A DNA stretch of 64,000 bases from G963678255 sp963678255. GTDB taxonomy: Bacteria; Cloacimonadota; Cloacimonadia; Cloacimonadales; WRIO01. The stretch is taken from assembly GCA_963678255.2 (NCBI GenBank), contig CAXXTW010000001.1, positions 744,001 through 808,000 on the forward strand, given 5' to 3'. The notes beneath the pieces were generated by a model. It made no database searches, had not been told where the DNA came from, and saw only the letters and a list, made by a program, of their open reading frames with translations. Shown piece by piece: positions 27,252 to 36,628 of the stretch (its first letter is position 1; every line of letters begins with the position of its first letter). Made by a program: the position numbers and the translations under genes.

Positions 27252-28863
27252 GTAACTACTCAGGTTCCCCTATTAAGATGAAGAAAGTTCTGGGATTCTG
27301 GAAAGAATATCAAAAATATATAAGTTTATCATCTTAATCGTATCAATAACAGATCTTATAATACAGTAATCATGAACACTACTAATAAACTGACCTGACA
27401 CTTTGAGTTTTACTTTAACATTTCGAATAGCTCTTTCAGATGTATTGTTATCAGGTGGAATGTCTACTCTATAAATGCAAGGCAAAATATGCCCTCTGAT
27501 TTTTATCAATTATTTCTGAAGAGAAAACGTTTTTTTATACTCTTTTTGGCAAATAGTCATGGATAGCAGAGTATTAATTTTATCTTCAAAGTAGATCATT
27601 TCATGAGAAGAGCTATTATAATCTATTGTCTGGCTTTTCTTGCATTGAAAAATTTCTTTTATCAGACTCTTGAAATCAGTTGAAAAGGGATGATTCTCTC
27701 GTTCCTCAATATCGGTCAGATCTCTAAGAATATGAGCCAGACAAATCTGATGATTTAAAGCCTTCGTTTTTAACTGAGCGGAAAATCTGTCCGTAACTAA
27801 CACAGATTCAGGCAAACCGTTTTCCCATATTTTTTGAATTGTCTCGTATCCTCTGGTATGAGAATATCCAAGAAACACATTCTTAAGGTCTCTCCAAGCC
27901 CAAATCCATCCTTTTTTACCATTGACCTTTACGCTTGTTTCATCAGAACCAACAACTTTCGAGGAGCTCAGATTCTTTTTAATTCTCTCATAGATAACCT
28001 TAGATTTATCAGCAAATTTCCTTAATATGTTTTTCAATGATCTCTGGGAAATTCTTATATTAACAACATCAGACAACAGCTGAGCTGTTCTTTTAAATGG
28101 AATACATTGGTAAACATTCAAATACGAAACGATGGTCTGAATGTTTTCACCGTACTGAACCGGGGCCGTAACATTTTCAGGATATTCAGCCAGATATTTA
28201 TTATTACAATCAGGGCAAATGCATGAATATTGCTGAAATTCTTTGATGAATGCTTGTATAGAAGGGATATCAATCACCTGTCGTTTGGAATTTAATCTAA
28301 ATTCATCATCATTAAAATGATGTCCACAATGACATTGATTTACCTTTAATTCAACAATCTGATCCGGATTTTTTACTTGTAAAAGGGTTTTTCCATTATG
28401 ACCGGACTGTCCTCCGCTTTTCTTATTGCTTTTTTCTCTTGTACTTTTATTCTTTCTTGATAAGTCCATCGAAGGAGGTATTGATGAATTGTTACTGTTC
28501 TTAGGGTTATTTTTCTTTTCGAGAATTTTCATTAAGAAATCAACCTTTTCACTTAAAAGCCTGATTTCTTCTTTGAGTTCAGCTCTTTCTTCTGCAATGC
28601 TGATTTTTAACCGGCAAATTTCCAGTTTAAGCCTGTCATTTTCAGCTTTAGCTTCATAATATTTACTTTTATAATCCATAAGTACATAATGAATTAATTA
28701 ACTATATATGTCAATGTATTTCTTATTAATATTGATAGTTTTTTATAATATAATGTGTATATTCTAAGTGTTAATATATATTATTGGAAAGGTAAATAAT
28801 AAGGCATAATTATAACAAAAAATGGTGTTTTTAAAACTTAACGAAGGGTACCTGAGTAGTTAC
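27252..28863 (-). mobile_element. IS66-family element 4
   Basis: About 1.61 kb from GTAACTACTCAGGTTCC at 27252 to the complement GTAACTACTCAGGTACC at 28863. It is almost identical to element 1 where they overlap, so the two transposed or were copied recently. The flanking octamers differ. On the right it runs straight into the remnant element 5. Confidence 0.85.
27273..28679 (-). pseudogene. IS66-family transposase with one in-frame stop
   Basis: A single frame of 468 codons from MDYKSKYYEAKAEN to the C-terminus, interrupted only by TAA at 27510-27512 after KKTFSLQK. The related remnant at 19170 has TCT at that position. Upstream lie the coiled N-terminus, Cys pairs, catalytic Asp (VVGSDETSV) and second Asp (VTDRFSAQL). 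Downstream lies the catalytic Glu (NTSERAIRNVKVK). Termination would yield a 389-aa protein without the Glu. Confidence 0.85.
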
Positions 28864-29209
28864 TATCAACCTTTTTGTGTAGAAGATTGATTTCATCTAA
28901 TACCTCTTTTTTTCTTCAGAAAATCTCAAACTTTGCTGGCAAAACTCCAGTCTTAACCTGTATTCATTGGCCTTAGCCTTATAATATTCTTTTTTATAAT
29001 CCATGAGTACATAGTATCTTTATTGACTATATATGTCAATGAAGATCTTCTTATTATTTATAGTTTATTATTCTTTAACATGCATATTTAAAATGATATT
29101 ACAATAATAAAAAATGTATTACAAAACTAATGATTTATTAATTATAGCTTAGCTTAAAGCAGAAATTGTTATTGGAAAAGATTTATACAGAGAGTACCTG
29201 AGTAGTTAC
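28864..29209 (-). mobile_element. IS66-family element 5 (leader and N-terminal remnant)
   Basis: It carries the start region of an IS66 transposase gene (TAATCCATGAGTAC and coiled-coil codons, frameshifted) and the outer leader ending in ACCTGAGTAGTTAC at 29209. The rest is missing, cut exactly where element 4 begins, as if element 4 inserted into it or recombined with it. The glycosyltransferase stop codon starts at the next base. Confidence 0.75.
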
Positions 29210-30643
29210 TTAATTTTTATATAGATTGTTATTATCAGTCAAAATTTCTGAGTAAACCGAAACTACATCATAGCAATGAGATATCATATCTAAATGAAAT
29301 GGATATTTTTTTAGATTTTGATGAAAATTATGAAGTAATTGAGGATTTGTTAAAAGTAATTCAATAGAATTTTTAAGATAATAGTTATCATTCGACTCCT
29401 TATAAATAATACCTGTTTCATTTTCATTTATTAAATCTTTAAATCCTACATTTTCTGATACAATCAAAGGTATTGCAAATGAAATTGCTTCTAATCCTAT
29501 AAAGCCAAAAGTTTCTTGACACTTGCTTGGAATAACCATTATGTTTGCATTTGAGAATATTTCTAATAAATCTTGATGAGTGAAAGTACCTTTAAATCTA
29601 TAGTAATTTTCATCATATAGTTTCTTGTTAATATTAGAATCATTACCATAAATTGTTAAAATCCAATTTGTATAGCTAATTTTAAGCGTCTCAAATACAT
29701 TTATTAAATCATGAAATCCTTTCATTTTATTCAAGTATCCAATATAAATAAAATTAATTGTATTATTTGAAGGGAAAGTATATCTAATAACATTTCTAAA
29801 ATCTTTAATTTTGCTATGGGTAACATGCATAACTTTATAATTAATATTATGTATATTTAAATATTTCGAATATACATTTTTTGTATTATTACTATTAAAA
29901 ATGATGATATCTATATAGTTATAAAAGGAAACATAATAATTTCTAAAATCTGTAAATATTTTTGCTTTAATTACATTAGTATAATTGGAAGAATATTTGT
30001 TTGATTTTTTTAAAAAAGATTTACTATTTTTTTTTAATTTTATTAATAACTTTACTATAAAAAATAAAAAATTCACGAAAATAAATAATGATTTTATATT
30101 TAACAATTCAATATTACGTTTAAGGATTAATTGAAGTTTTGAAATTGAAATGTTACAAGAAACACATGCAAATCCATTTTTAAAATTAGAACAAATTTCA
30201 TTTTTTTCATTAAAAAGATAAATTTTTGGACAGAAACTATAATAATCGTGAGTTGTAAAGACTATTTTTATGTTTAATTGTGAAGCAATTTTCAATAAAG
30301 ATAAGGGAAGTCCTATAAATGAGTGTAAATGTAAAACTTCAATTTTATATTTTTTTAAAAATTGTTCATATTGATTATTTAAAACATCTTTATAAAATGT
30401 TTTATTCGTTACTCCCTTAAAACTTACTACAGGTGGGTTAATAATTTGGAAAATATTAAGATTATCTAAAGATTTGTAAAAAATTATTTTAGACACTTTT
30501 GAAAATAAAGAATATCTTCCTGGAATTAACATCATTACATTATGTCCCAATTTCTTTTGTTCCATAGCTAAATCTCTGGCATAAATCATTAAGCCACCAG
30601 AATGTAAAGGTGGTAAACCTAAAAAGTAATGTATAATGTTCAT
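29210..30643 (-). CDS. Glycosyltransferase family 4 (GT-B fold)
   Basis: 477 aa from the ATG at 30641-30643, which has AGGAT upstream. An ATG 24 bases earlier would overlap the preceding gene. The N-terminal donor-side motif (PPLHSGGLMIYARDLAMEQKKLGH) and the C-terminal EX7E-type segment (NIMVIPSKCQETFGFIGLEA) place it in GT4. A middle stretch (~160-230) carries four Cys (CPKIYLF...CSN...CVSCNIS), as seen in GT4 enzymes with an inserted metal-binding loop. It is the last gene of the uninterrupted glycosyltransferase block. Confidence 0.85.
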   Translation of the reverse strand: MNIIHYFLGLPPLHSGGLMIYARDLAMEQKKLGHNVMMLIPGRYSLFSKVSKIIFYKSLDNLNIFQIINPPVVSFKGVTNKTFYKDVLNNQYEQFLKKYKIEVLHLHSFIGLPLSLLKIASQLNIKIVFTTHDYYSFCPKIYLFNEKNEICSNFKNGFACVSCNISISKLQLILKRNIELLNIKSLFIFVNFLFFIVKLLIKLKKNSKSFLKKSNKYSSNYTNVIKAKIFTDFRNYYVSFYNYIDIIIFNSNNTKNVYSKYLNIHNINYKVMHVTHSKIKDFRNVIRYTFPSNNTINFIYIGYLNKMKGFHDLINVFETLKISYTNWILTIYGNDSNINKKLYDENYYRFKGTFTHQDLLEIFSNANIMVIPSKCQETFGFIGLEAISFAIPLIVSENVGFKDLINENETGIIYKESNDNYYLKNSIELLLTNPQLLHNFHQNLKKYPFHLDMISHCYDVVSVYSEILTDNNNLYKN

Positions 30644-30654
30644 AACATAATATC

Positions 30655-31794
30655 CTATTTTAAACAATAACCATCAGGAACTTCATTATTATCATGAAGA
30701 CTTTTACGAATAGCTTCTAGATAACCAAAGCCATATTTAGAATCAGGTTCAAGATACCCTCCTTCTGCCCATTCATTCCATGCAAAAATAAAAATCATAT
30801 CTTTGTTATAAATTTCTTTTGCTCTTTTAATCTGTATGGTTAAATATTTTCTAAATATTTCTGGAGTTGCACCATATATTATAAACCCATTTTCTTTATG
30901 ACGAGGAGTATTATCCCAATCAACAAATGCTCCAGGAATACATTTTGAAGAAATAGGCTTTCTTTCAAGAACTTTATCCCATACATCTTCATAAGATAGT
31001 ATTTTGATTTTTTTGGTTGGTCTTAAATTGTTAATATTGAATCCAAATCTTTTTTCTAAAAAAATTGATAAAGATTTTTTTATACTTCTAAGAAATAAAT
31101 TATTATTAGAGATTTTATGTTTAGCATAATTTGGTTGAAATTCAATATTATATGTAAATATATTATCATCTTTATTATTTAGTAACTCAAAACCAATATT
31201 TTGGTATGCAAATTCAATGCCATCAAATCCATTTTCTTGAGCTAAAAAAATCCAATAATTCAACATTTCATTTAAACAATTAATTACTTCAGGTCTATAA
31301 ATAACAAATAATGGCTTATTTTCAGATTTGATATATCTTGAATCACGTAAAAAAGGTAATAAATAGTCAAAGTGAGATTTCCATTCTTTTTTATCACCAT
31401 ATTTTTGAGGGATTAATATCGATTTCTCTTTACCTACCCATGCTTTTGTCCAAGGTTCATTTGCCCAGCACATGCAAAATGGTAAATCAATCTCTTTATT
31501 ATTAAGTACTTGTTCTAAAGGTTTTTCTAGTAGTAATTTCCCATTAAACCAGTAATGATAATAACAAAAACCGTAAATACCATATTCTTTTGCAATTTTC
31601 ACTTGCCATAATTTTACTTCATCAGATAAAAGATTATAATAATTATTATTTAGTGGGATTCTAGGTTGATAATGATTATTAAACAATGGCTTAGCATTCT
31701 TCATGTTTGTCCATTCTGTAAAATCCGAACCCCACCATTTTTCGTTTTCAGGTATTAAATGAAATTGTGGTAAATAGAAGGCAATTATTTTCAT
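30655..31794 (-). CDS. WbsX-like protein (GH99-like domain) of polysaccharide clusters
   Basis: 379 aa. The N-terminus FYLPQFHLIPENEKWWG and the following DFTEWTN, GFCYYHYWFNGKLLLEKP and WANEPWTKAW are the signature of the Glyco_tran_WbsX family (PF14307), which resembles endo-mannosidase GH99. Members are common in O-antigen and capsule loci. Both glycosyltransferase and glycosidase activities have been suggested, so function is unresolved. The C-terminus contains IFAWNEWAEGGYLEPD, also conserved. There is a short gap to the genes on both sides (12 bases to each), so it belongs to one operon with them. Confidence 0.88.
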   Translation of the reverse strand: MKIIAFYLPQFHLIPENEKWWGSDFTEWTNMKNAKPLFNNHYQPRIPLNNNYYNLLSDEVKLWQVKIAKEYGIYGFCYYHYWFNGKLLLEKPLEQVLNNKEIDLPFCMCWANEPWTKAWVGKEKSILIPQKYGDKKEWKSHFDYLLPFLRDSRYIKSENKPLFVIYRPEVINCLNEMLNYWIFLAQENGFDGIEFAYQNIGFELLNNKDDNIFTYNIEFQPNYAKHKISNNNLFLRSIKKSLSIFLEKRFGFNINNLRPTKKIKILSYEDVWDKVLERKPISSKCIPGAFVDWDNTPRHKENGFIIYGATPEIFRKYLTIQIKRAKEIYNKDMIFIFAWNEWAEGGYLEPDSKYGFGYLEAIRKSLHDNNEVPDGYCLK

Positions 31795-31806
31795 TAATAC
31801 TCCTTA

Positions 31807-32721
31807 TTAATTGACTTCAGAATATTTTTGTTTGATTTTTAAAAAAAGAGCAAAAATATAGTAAACAAAATTTTTATTATCAGATTCCCATTTTAATTTC
31901 AATTTTAAAAAATCACCAATACCCGTTAAATTGTATAATGCATCAAGTAAAGAAATATGTAACTTATGATAAAATGGACTTGATATTGTATTCAAACTAT
32001 TATATTTACTCCAAAATTTTAAATCGAAATCTGATAAGTGATTTACTAGAGTTGCTAATGATTTATTATAAACTTCTCTAAATGTATTATTATTCTTGAT
32101 TAATAAATAGTCATAAAGACCAAAAAGAGAAAAAATCCAACCATTAAGAATTACATCAGAGTTAGTAAATTCCTTTAAAAAAATCTCATTATTAACATAG
32201 CTAGTCGTACCGCCTTTTTCTATAGACTTTATCAAAAAATTAAGTGCTTTTTCTGCTGATAATATATACTTTTGATCATTTGTTAGCACATAAGCTCTCA
32301 GTAATAGTGAAGCACCTTCTCCTTGAGCCATTGATGAGTAAGGATGCTCTGGTAATTTAAATGAAAATGTATCCCATGAACCATTACTATTTTGATTTTT
32401 AATAGCCCATTCTACACATGTAAAGAATTTATTCTTATAAATATCAAGTTTTGTTAATAAAAATAAATCATATGAACCTAATCCATATTGAAAAATTTGA
32501 ATTGAAAATTCAATTTCATTACCATTTTCAAGAATATATAATGGTATTTTTAAATTATTAACTAATGCTTTGTCATATAACACTTTATTTGTTAAGTCAT
32601 TGTAATAACCTTGAATTTGATTTTTAGAATAGCATTTACCTATTCCTTGATTAACATGTTCAATACTTAATCCAAAGAACATTTTTATCCATCTTTTAAT
32701 TTTAAAGAAACTTAATTTCAA
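31807..32721 (-). CDS. D-glucuronyl C5-epimerase-like protein
   Basis: 304 aa, soluble, all-alpha. The pattern FQYGLGSYDLFLLTK, W-A-I-K-N-Q-N-S-N-G-S-W, and YSSMAQGEGASLLLRAYVLTND matches the C-terminal catalytic (alpha/alpha) domain of glucuronyl C5-epimerases (PF06662), which invert GlcA to L-iduronate in glycosaminoglycan-like polymers. The N-terminal beta domain of the animal enzymes is absent. Start is TTG with GGAGA six bases upstream inside the end of the preceding gene (1-base gap). With ugd and wecC in the same locus, a uronic-acid-containing repeat unit is reasonable. Substrate unknown. Confidence 0.75.
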   Translation of the reverse strand: MKLSFFKIKRWIKMFFGLSIEHVNQGIGKCYSKNQIQGYYNDLTNKVLYDKALVNNLKIPLYILENGNEIEFSIQIFQYGLGSYDLFLLTKLDIYKNKFFTCVEWAIKNQNSNGSWDTFSFKLPEHPYSSMAQGEGASLLLRAYVLTNDQKYILSAEKALNFLIKSIEKGGTTSYVNNEIFLKEFTNSDVILNGWIFSLFGLYDYLLIKNNNTFREVYNKSLATLVNHLSDFDLKFWSKYNSLNTISSPFYHKLHISLLDALYNLTGIGDFLKLKLKWESDNKNFVYYIFALFLKIKQKYSEVN

Positions 32722-32722
32722 G

Positions 32723-33766
32723 CTATTCTCCTAATAAGTTTATAATCTTTTTTATATTATGATTTACAGTATACTTGCTGGATTCATTTATACAATTAAT
32801 TTTCATTGGAGAGATTAATTCAATATTTTGAGACAATTTGATCAAAATCTCGACTAATTCTTTTGTGTTTAAAAATTCATAAATCATTCCAGTTATGTTA
32901 TTAGTAATAATTTCTTCACAAGATTCCCATTTAGAAGAAATAACTGGTAAACCAGCAGAAAATGAATCTATTATTGTTCCAGGAATCCCTTCTGTTTTAT
33001 ATCTTGTTGGAAATACTAATAATGAATAATTTTTTAAGGTATCTACTGTTTTATTAAAATTTACTATTCCTTTGTACTTTATATAATTTGGGGAGTTTAA
33101 CAACAATGTATCAAAATCAGTTTTATAATCATTTTCGATTTTACCATAAATATCAAGAGTAAATATTTCGTCATTGTATAAGGTATTAACTATACAAATT
33201 GCCTCAATAATATCTTCAATCCCTTTTTCCTTCATAACTCTTGATAATGTACAAAGTTTATGTGGCTTAGAATTTGAAAACTTCAAATCATCAATTTTCA
33301 TTATTTCTACATTTTTAAAATTTGGGATTTTTATAATATTATTTAAACCATGAAATTCTAATTGAGATTTTATGACATCTGTTTCAACTATTATATATTT
33401 AAATTTTTTCAAAGTACCTATCATTTTAGGTTTTAAATTGATCAGATTTGCAAGCCAACCACCAATAACAATATAATATATATTCTGTTTTTTTAAAAAA
33501 AAAATAGTGTTCAGGAGTTTACAAAAAAATTGAATTCCATTATATGAAGGCAATATTAAAATGTGATCACAAAAAAAGTAATGGAAAAACACATTAAATA
33601 TTTTTAAAAATAATAGCTTATTTTTTGTTGTATCAATACGGTATAATTTATCTGAAGGATTCAAATTTTTTCTTAAATGATCATAAATAAGAAGAGTTTT
33701 AATTGATTGACCATCTGTGTTTGATTTATTATTATTAAAAAAACCAATTATACATATTTTTTTCAT
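32723..33766 (-). CDS. Glycosyltransferase family 4
   Basis: 347 aa. GT-B fold with a short N-terminal domain (IIGFFNNNKSNTDGQSIKTLL) and a clear C-terminal Glycos_transf_1 domain: LCTLSRVMKEKGIEDIIEA, DIYGKIE, YSLLVFPTRYKTEGIPGTIIDSFSAGLPVISS. The E-x7-E type acid pair appears as TEGIPGTIID, with D in place of the second E. An AGGATAC ribosome binding site is present. It is packed between two other transfer genes (6-base and 1-base gaps). Donor and acceptor cannot be read from sequence. Confidence 0.85.
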   Translation of the reverse strand: MKKICIIGFFNNNKSNTDGQSIKTLLIYDHLRKNLNPSDKLYRIDTTKNKLLFLKIFNVFFHYFFCDHILILPSYNGIQFFCKLLNTIFFLKKQNIYYIVIGGWLANLINLKPKMIGTLKKFKYIIVETDVIKSQLEFHGLNNIIKIPNFKNVEIMKIDDLKFSNSKPHKLCTLSRVMKEKGIEDIIEAICIVNTLYNDEIFTLDIYGKIENDYKTDFDTLLLNSPNYIKYKGIVNFNKTVDTLKNYSLLVFPTRYKTEGIPGTIIDSFSAGLPVISSKWESCEEIITNNITGMIYEFLNTKELVEILIKLSQNIELISPMKINCINESSKYTVNHNIKKIINLLGE

Positions 33767-33772
33767 AGTATC

Positions 33773-35023
33773 CTATTTATTTAAAATTTTTTGAATTATC
33801 AAATCATATTGTCTTGATAATAATTTATAATCAAATAACATGGCTGCTTTTTTTGCATTAACTCCATAGAGATAACATGTTTCTTTATCATTGAATAAAT
33901 AGTTTATTGATTTAACTGCTGAATTAATGGTTTGTTCTTCACATACAATTCCACAATTAAATTTATTAATAATGTTGTAATTGTTGCAATAAGTTTGAAT
34001 AATACATTTACCAGCTGCTAGATATTCGAAAAGTTTATTTTGACTCTGTCCATATTTATCTAAAATTGTACTAGAATTATGTAAAAAATTTATATCAGAT
34101 TTTGAAAGAATTGACGGAATATATTTTTTATCGACATTACCTTTAAAAACAACATTATTGATATTTTCATTATTTACTTTCAATTTGAGAGTATCAAGTT
34201 CATCACCGCTTCCAAAAATGAGAAATTTTATTTTTTTATTATCAAGAAAAATTTTTGCTACATCAAGTAAAAATGATATATTATTAACCCTTCTGATTGA
34301 GCCAGTATAGACAATTTTAAAGGTAGACTTACAATCTATATCTATATCAAAATATTCGTTTTGTATTATATTTTGTGTAAACTTTTCTATATCAACTCCA
34401 TTGCTAATATGGTAAACCTTCTTTAAGTTTACTTCTTTCTCCCAATTCTTATCGATAAGATACTGCTTTCCACCCTCCCATGTCATTACTATTGCATCAG
34501 CTCTTTTATAAATCCATTTCTCTCCAAGGTATAAAATTTTAGATAGAAAAGAACCTTTTCTTAGAATACCATATGCTATTAAACTTTCTGGCCATAAATC
34601 TCTTACTTCGCAAATACATGGAATTTTAAGTTTTTTTGCAATTTTTATACCTGCAATCATCGTTAAAGGATGTACACTTGATGCTAAAATGACATCAGGT
34701 TTACCAAATTCTTTTACTAATTGCTTAGTAACAGGAAAAAGGTTTAAGTAAAACAAAAGCATATTTTTAACTCTGTCAATACCATTTCCAAGTGCTATAG
34801 ATGTCTTAACAAAAACAAATGGAATATTATCAACAATTTGAACACAAAATTTCATATTAAGTGTGTTCTCGAATTCTCTTGAATTATGGTAAGAATTTGC
34901 ACAAATAATTAAAGGTTCATAATCTTTTTTTAGTAAATTTTCTGCAAACCAATAATGTCTGCCTCCTTTACTTCTGTGCATTCCTGTTGCGTAATGATTT
35001 ATCATCCAAATTTTTTTTTTCAA
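33773..35023 (-). CDS. Glycosyltransferase family 4, WbuB-like
   Basis: 416 aa. The start (MINHYATGMHRSKGGRHYWFAENL) and the middle (SSVHPLTMIAGIKIAKKLKIPCICEVRDLWPES) are characteristic of WbuB/WcaI-like GT4 enzymes, which often add FucNAc or related amino sugars to the lipid-linked first sugar. The C-terminal half has YTGSIRRVNNI, FGSGDELD, GNVDKKYIPSILSKSD and QNKLFEYLAAGK. The annotated start is TTG preceded by AGGATA; an ATG six codons later is possible. As the first intact glycosyltransferase after the phosphoglycosyl transferase region it may add the second sugar (inference). Confidence 0.85.
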   Translation of the reverse strand: MKKKIWMINHYATGMHRSKGGRHYWFAENLLKKDYEPLIICANSYHNSREFENTLNMKFCVQIVDNIPFVFVKTSIALGNGIDRVKNMLLFYLNLFPVTKQLVKEFGKPDVILASSVHPLTMIAGIKIAKKLKIPCICEVRDLWPESLIAYGILRKGSFLSKILYLGEKWIYKRADAIVMTWEGGKQYLIDKNWEKEVNLKKVYHISNGVDIEKFTQNIIQNEYFDIDIDCKSTFKIVYTGSIRRVNNISFLLDVAKIFLDNKKIKFLIFGSGDELDTLKLKVNNENINNVVFKGNVDKKYIPSILSKSDINFLHNSSTILDKYGQSQNKLFEYLAAGKCIIQTYCNNYNIINKFNCGIVCEEQTINSAVKSINYLFNDKETCYLYGVNAKKAAMLFDYKLLSRQYDLIIQKILNK

Positions 35024-35044
35024 TTTTCAATATCCTTTTGATTT

Positions 35045-35632
35045 CCTTTAAATACACCCATAGTTGTTTGTTCCATTGAGTAAATACTTTTGTTTTCAAA
35101 TTCTGGTAGTAGTGAATTAAATTGACTTATCAGGTCTATAATAAATGAAATGTTATAGATAAATTCAATATTATACTTAAATCATTGTTCCCAATGAATT
35201 GCATTTCAACCTCTTATTTGCGCTAGGTCAGTTAAACCTGAACGAACATCATGACGATGTTTTTGATTCTGAATATAAAGAGGAAGGAAATTCACAAGTA
35301 ATGGTATTGAACCTACAAAACTCATATCACCTTTTAGTCAATTAATTAATTCCGATAGTTCGTAAAAGGTGGATGCCTTGATAATTTTTTCAAATATGGT
35401 AAGTCTTTGAAGGTCAGGTAAAAGATTTCCATTCTTGTCATTTTTATTATTCATTGTTCGAAATTTATAGATTGTAAAGATTTTCATTAAGCCCAAGTCG
35501 TCTCTCTGTAAATAAGACTGGTGAACCATGAAATGATCTTACAAGTATTAATAATGATAAAAGTAAAGTACTTAGACATAGTAATGTAAACAAAGAAAAG
35601 ACAAAATCTAATGTCATTATAAAGAGCTGTAA
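35045..35632 (-). pseudogene. Decayed second copy of the PglC-like phosphoglycosyl transferase
   Basis: Frames in this stretch line up end to end with the intact gene at 39002. The membrane segment (DFVFSLFTLLCLSTLLLS) is followed by SPVLFTERR, KIFTIYKFRTMNNKND, STFYELSELIN, then a TGA, LKGDMSFVGSIPLLVNFL, RSGLTDLAQIRG, another TGA, NAIHWEQ, another TGA, and a worn C-terminus. At least three stops and one frameshift are present, and the catalytic DELPEL has become YELSEL. The longest open piece is 35338-35529. It lies immediately after the ACP gene. Confidence 0.85.
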
Positions 35633-35640
35633 TACAATTA

Positions 35641-35859
35641 TTACTCCATTAAACTTAGTATATCTTTAATTTCGAGAAGTTGTTTAATCTGCTCACCACT
35701 AATCTTTTTATTAAACTCATCATCCATTAAAACCATCAAAGATAATTTTGACAATGAGTCCCATTCTTCGATATCATTTAATAGTGTTTCTTCTTTTAAT
35801 GTGCCTTCTTCTAATTCAAACATTTCTTCAAGCATCGCTAATTTTTCATGTGTATCCAT
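35641..35859 (-). CDS. Acyl carrier protein
   Basis: 72 aa, acidic, helical. The phosphopantetheine attachment serine is in EEWDSLSKLSLM (D-S-L at ~35), with helix II following. It carries an acyl intermediate as a thioester on 4'-phosphopantetheine. It is 13 bases downstream of the SDR gene, which in turn overlaps the KAS III gene, so the three form one translational unit. A primary-metabolism AcpP is unlikely, given the divergence and context. The ribosome binding site AGGAGAAT lies before the ATG. Confidence 0.85.
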   Translation of the reverse strand: MDTHEKLAMLEEMFELEEGTLKEETLLNDIEEWDSLSKLSLMVLMDDEFNKKISGEQIKQLLEIKDILSLME

Positions 35860-35872
35860 TTTATTCTCCTAT

Positions 35873-36628
35873 TTAACTTGTAAATCCACTATCTATAACA
35901 ATATTACTTCCAGTTATGAATAATGAATTATTGCTTAGTAAAAAAATTATTGATTTTGCTATATCAAAAGGTTCAGGAAAACCAAGTAAGTATTGATTAA
36001 ATTCTTGACAGTATTGTTCATATCCCGTTCTTTCTTTATATCTTTCAAACATTTCTGTTTTAACAAAGCCTGCCACTATACTATTAATACGGATTTTTTT
36101 CTCGCTGAGTTCTTTAGCTAATGATCTTATTGCTCCATCCAGTGCAGCTTTTGATGCAGAATAAGCTGTTTTAGATTTAAACCCTCTAATACCAGAGATA
36201 GATGACATTGCAATAATACTTAAATTTTCATTAAAATGTCCTTTTTTTGTAATACAGCGTGTTACTTCAATAAAACTATAAAAATTTGTTAACATCAAAT
36301 CATGTAAAAAATCAAATTTAGTCATTTTAAGAGGGCGCATAGCAGAAATACCTGCGCAATGAACAAAACCGTCTAGCCTTCCATTTTCCTCAGTTATTTT
36401 TTTTATTATTGATTCAATACTATCAATTATTTTTAAATCAAAAACATAATAACTATGCCCTTGCCCTTCAAGTTGTGAAAAAACTTCTTTTAATCTATCT
36501 TCATTTCTTGCAAGCAGTATTACTTTAGCCCCAAGCTTACTAAGTAATACTGCCGTATCTTTTCCAATACCAGATGAAGCTCCAGTTATTAAAATATTTT
36601 TATTTAATAAATCGAAAAGGTTAATCAT
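35873..36628 (-). CDS. Short-chain dehydrogenase/reductase (FabG-like)
   Basis: 251 aa, classical SDR. The nucleotide loop is TGASSGIGKD, with catalytic Ser in MSSISGIRG, Tyr/Lys in YSASKAALD, and a C-terminal FITGSNIVIDSGF close typical of 3-oxoacyl-ACP reductases. It probably reduces a ketoacyl group on the neighbouring ACP, or a sugar-linked keto group; sequence alone does not decide. Its ATG overlaps the 3' end of the KAS III gene by 8 bases. Confidence 0.87.
   Translation of the reverse strand: MINLFDLLNKNILITGASSGIGKDTAVLLSKLGAKVILLARNEDRLKEVFSQLEGQGHSYYVFDLKIIDSIESIIKKITEENGRLDGFVHCAGISAMRPLKMTKFDFLHDLMLTNFYSFIEVTRCITKKGHFNENLSIIAMSSISGIRGFKSKTAYSASKAALDGAIRSLAKELSEKKIRINSIVAGFVKTEMFERYKERTGYEQYCQEFNQYLLGFPEPFDIAKSIIFLLSNNSLFITGSNIVIDSGFTS

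Noticed and set aside
15465..28679. Recoding of stop codons in this genome
   Set aside because: Interrupting codons are both TAA and TGA, they occur only in transposases and other decayed genes, and the intact genes use normal stops.
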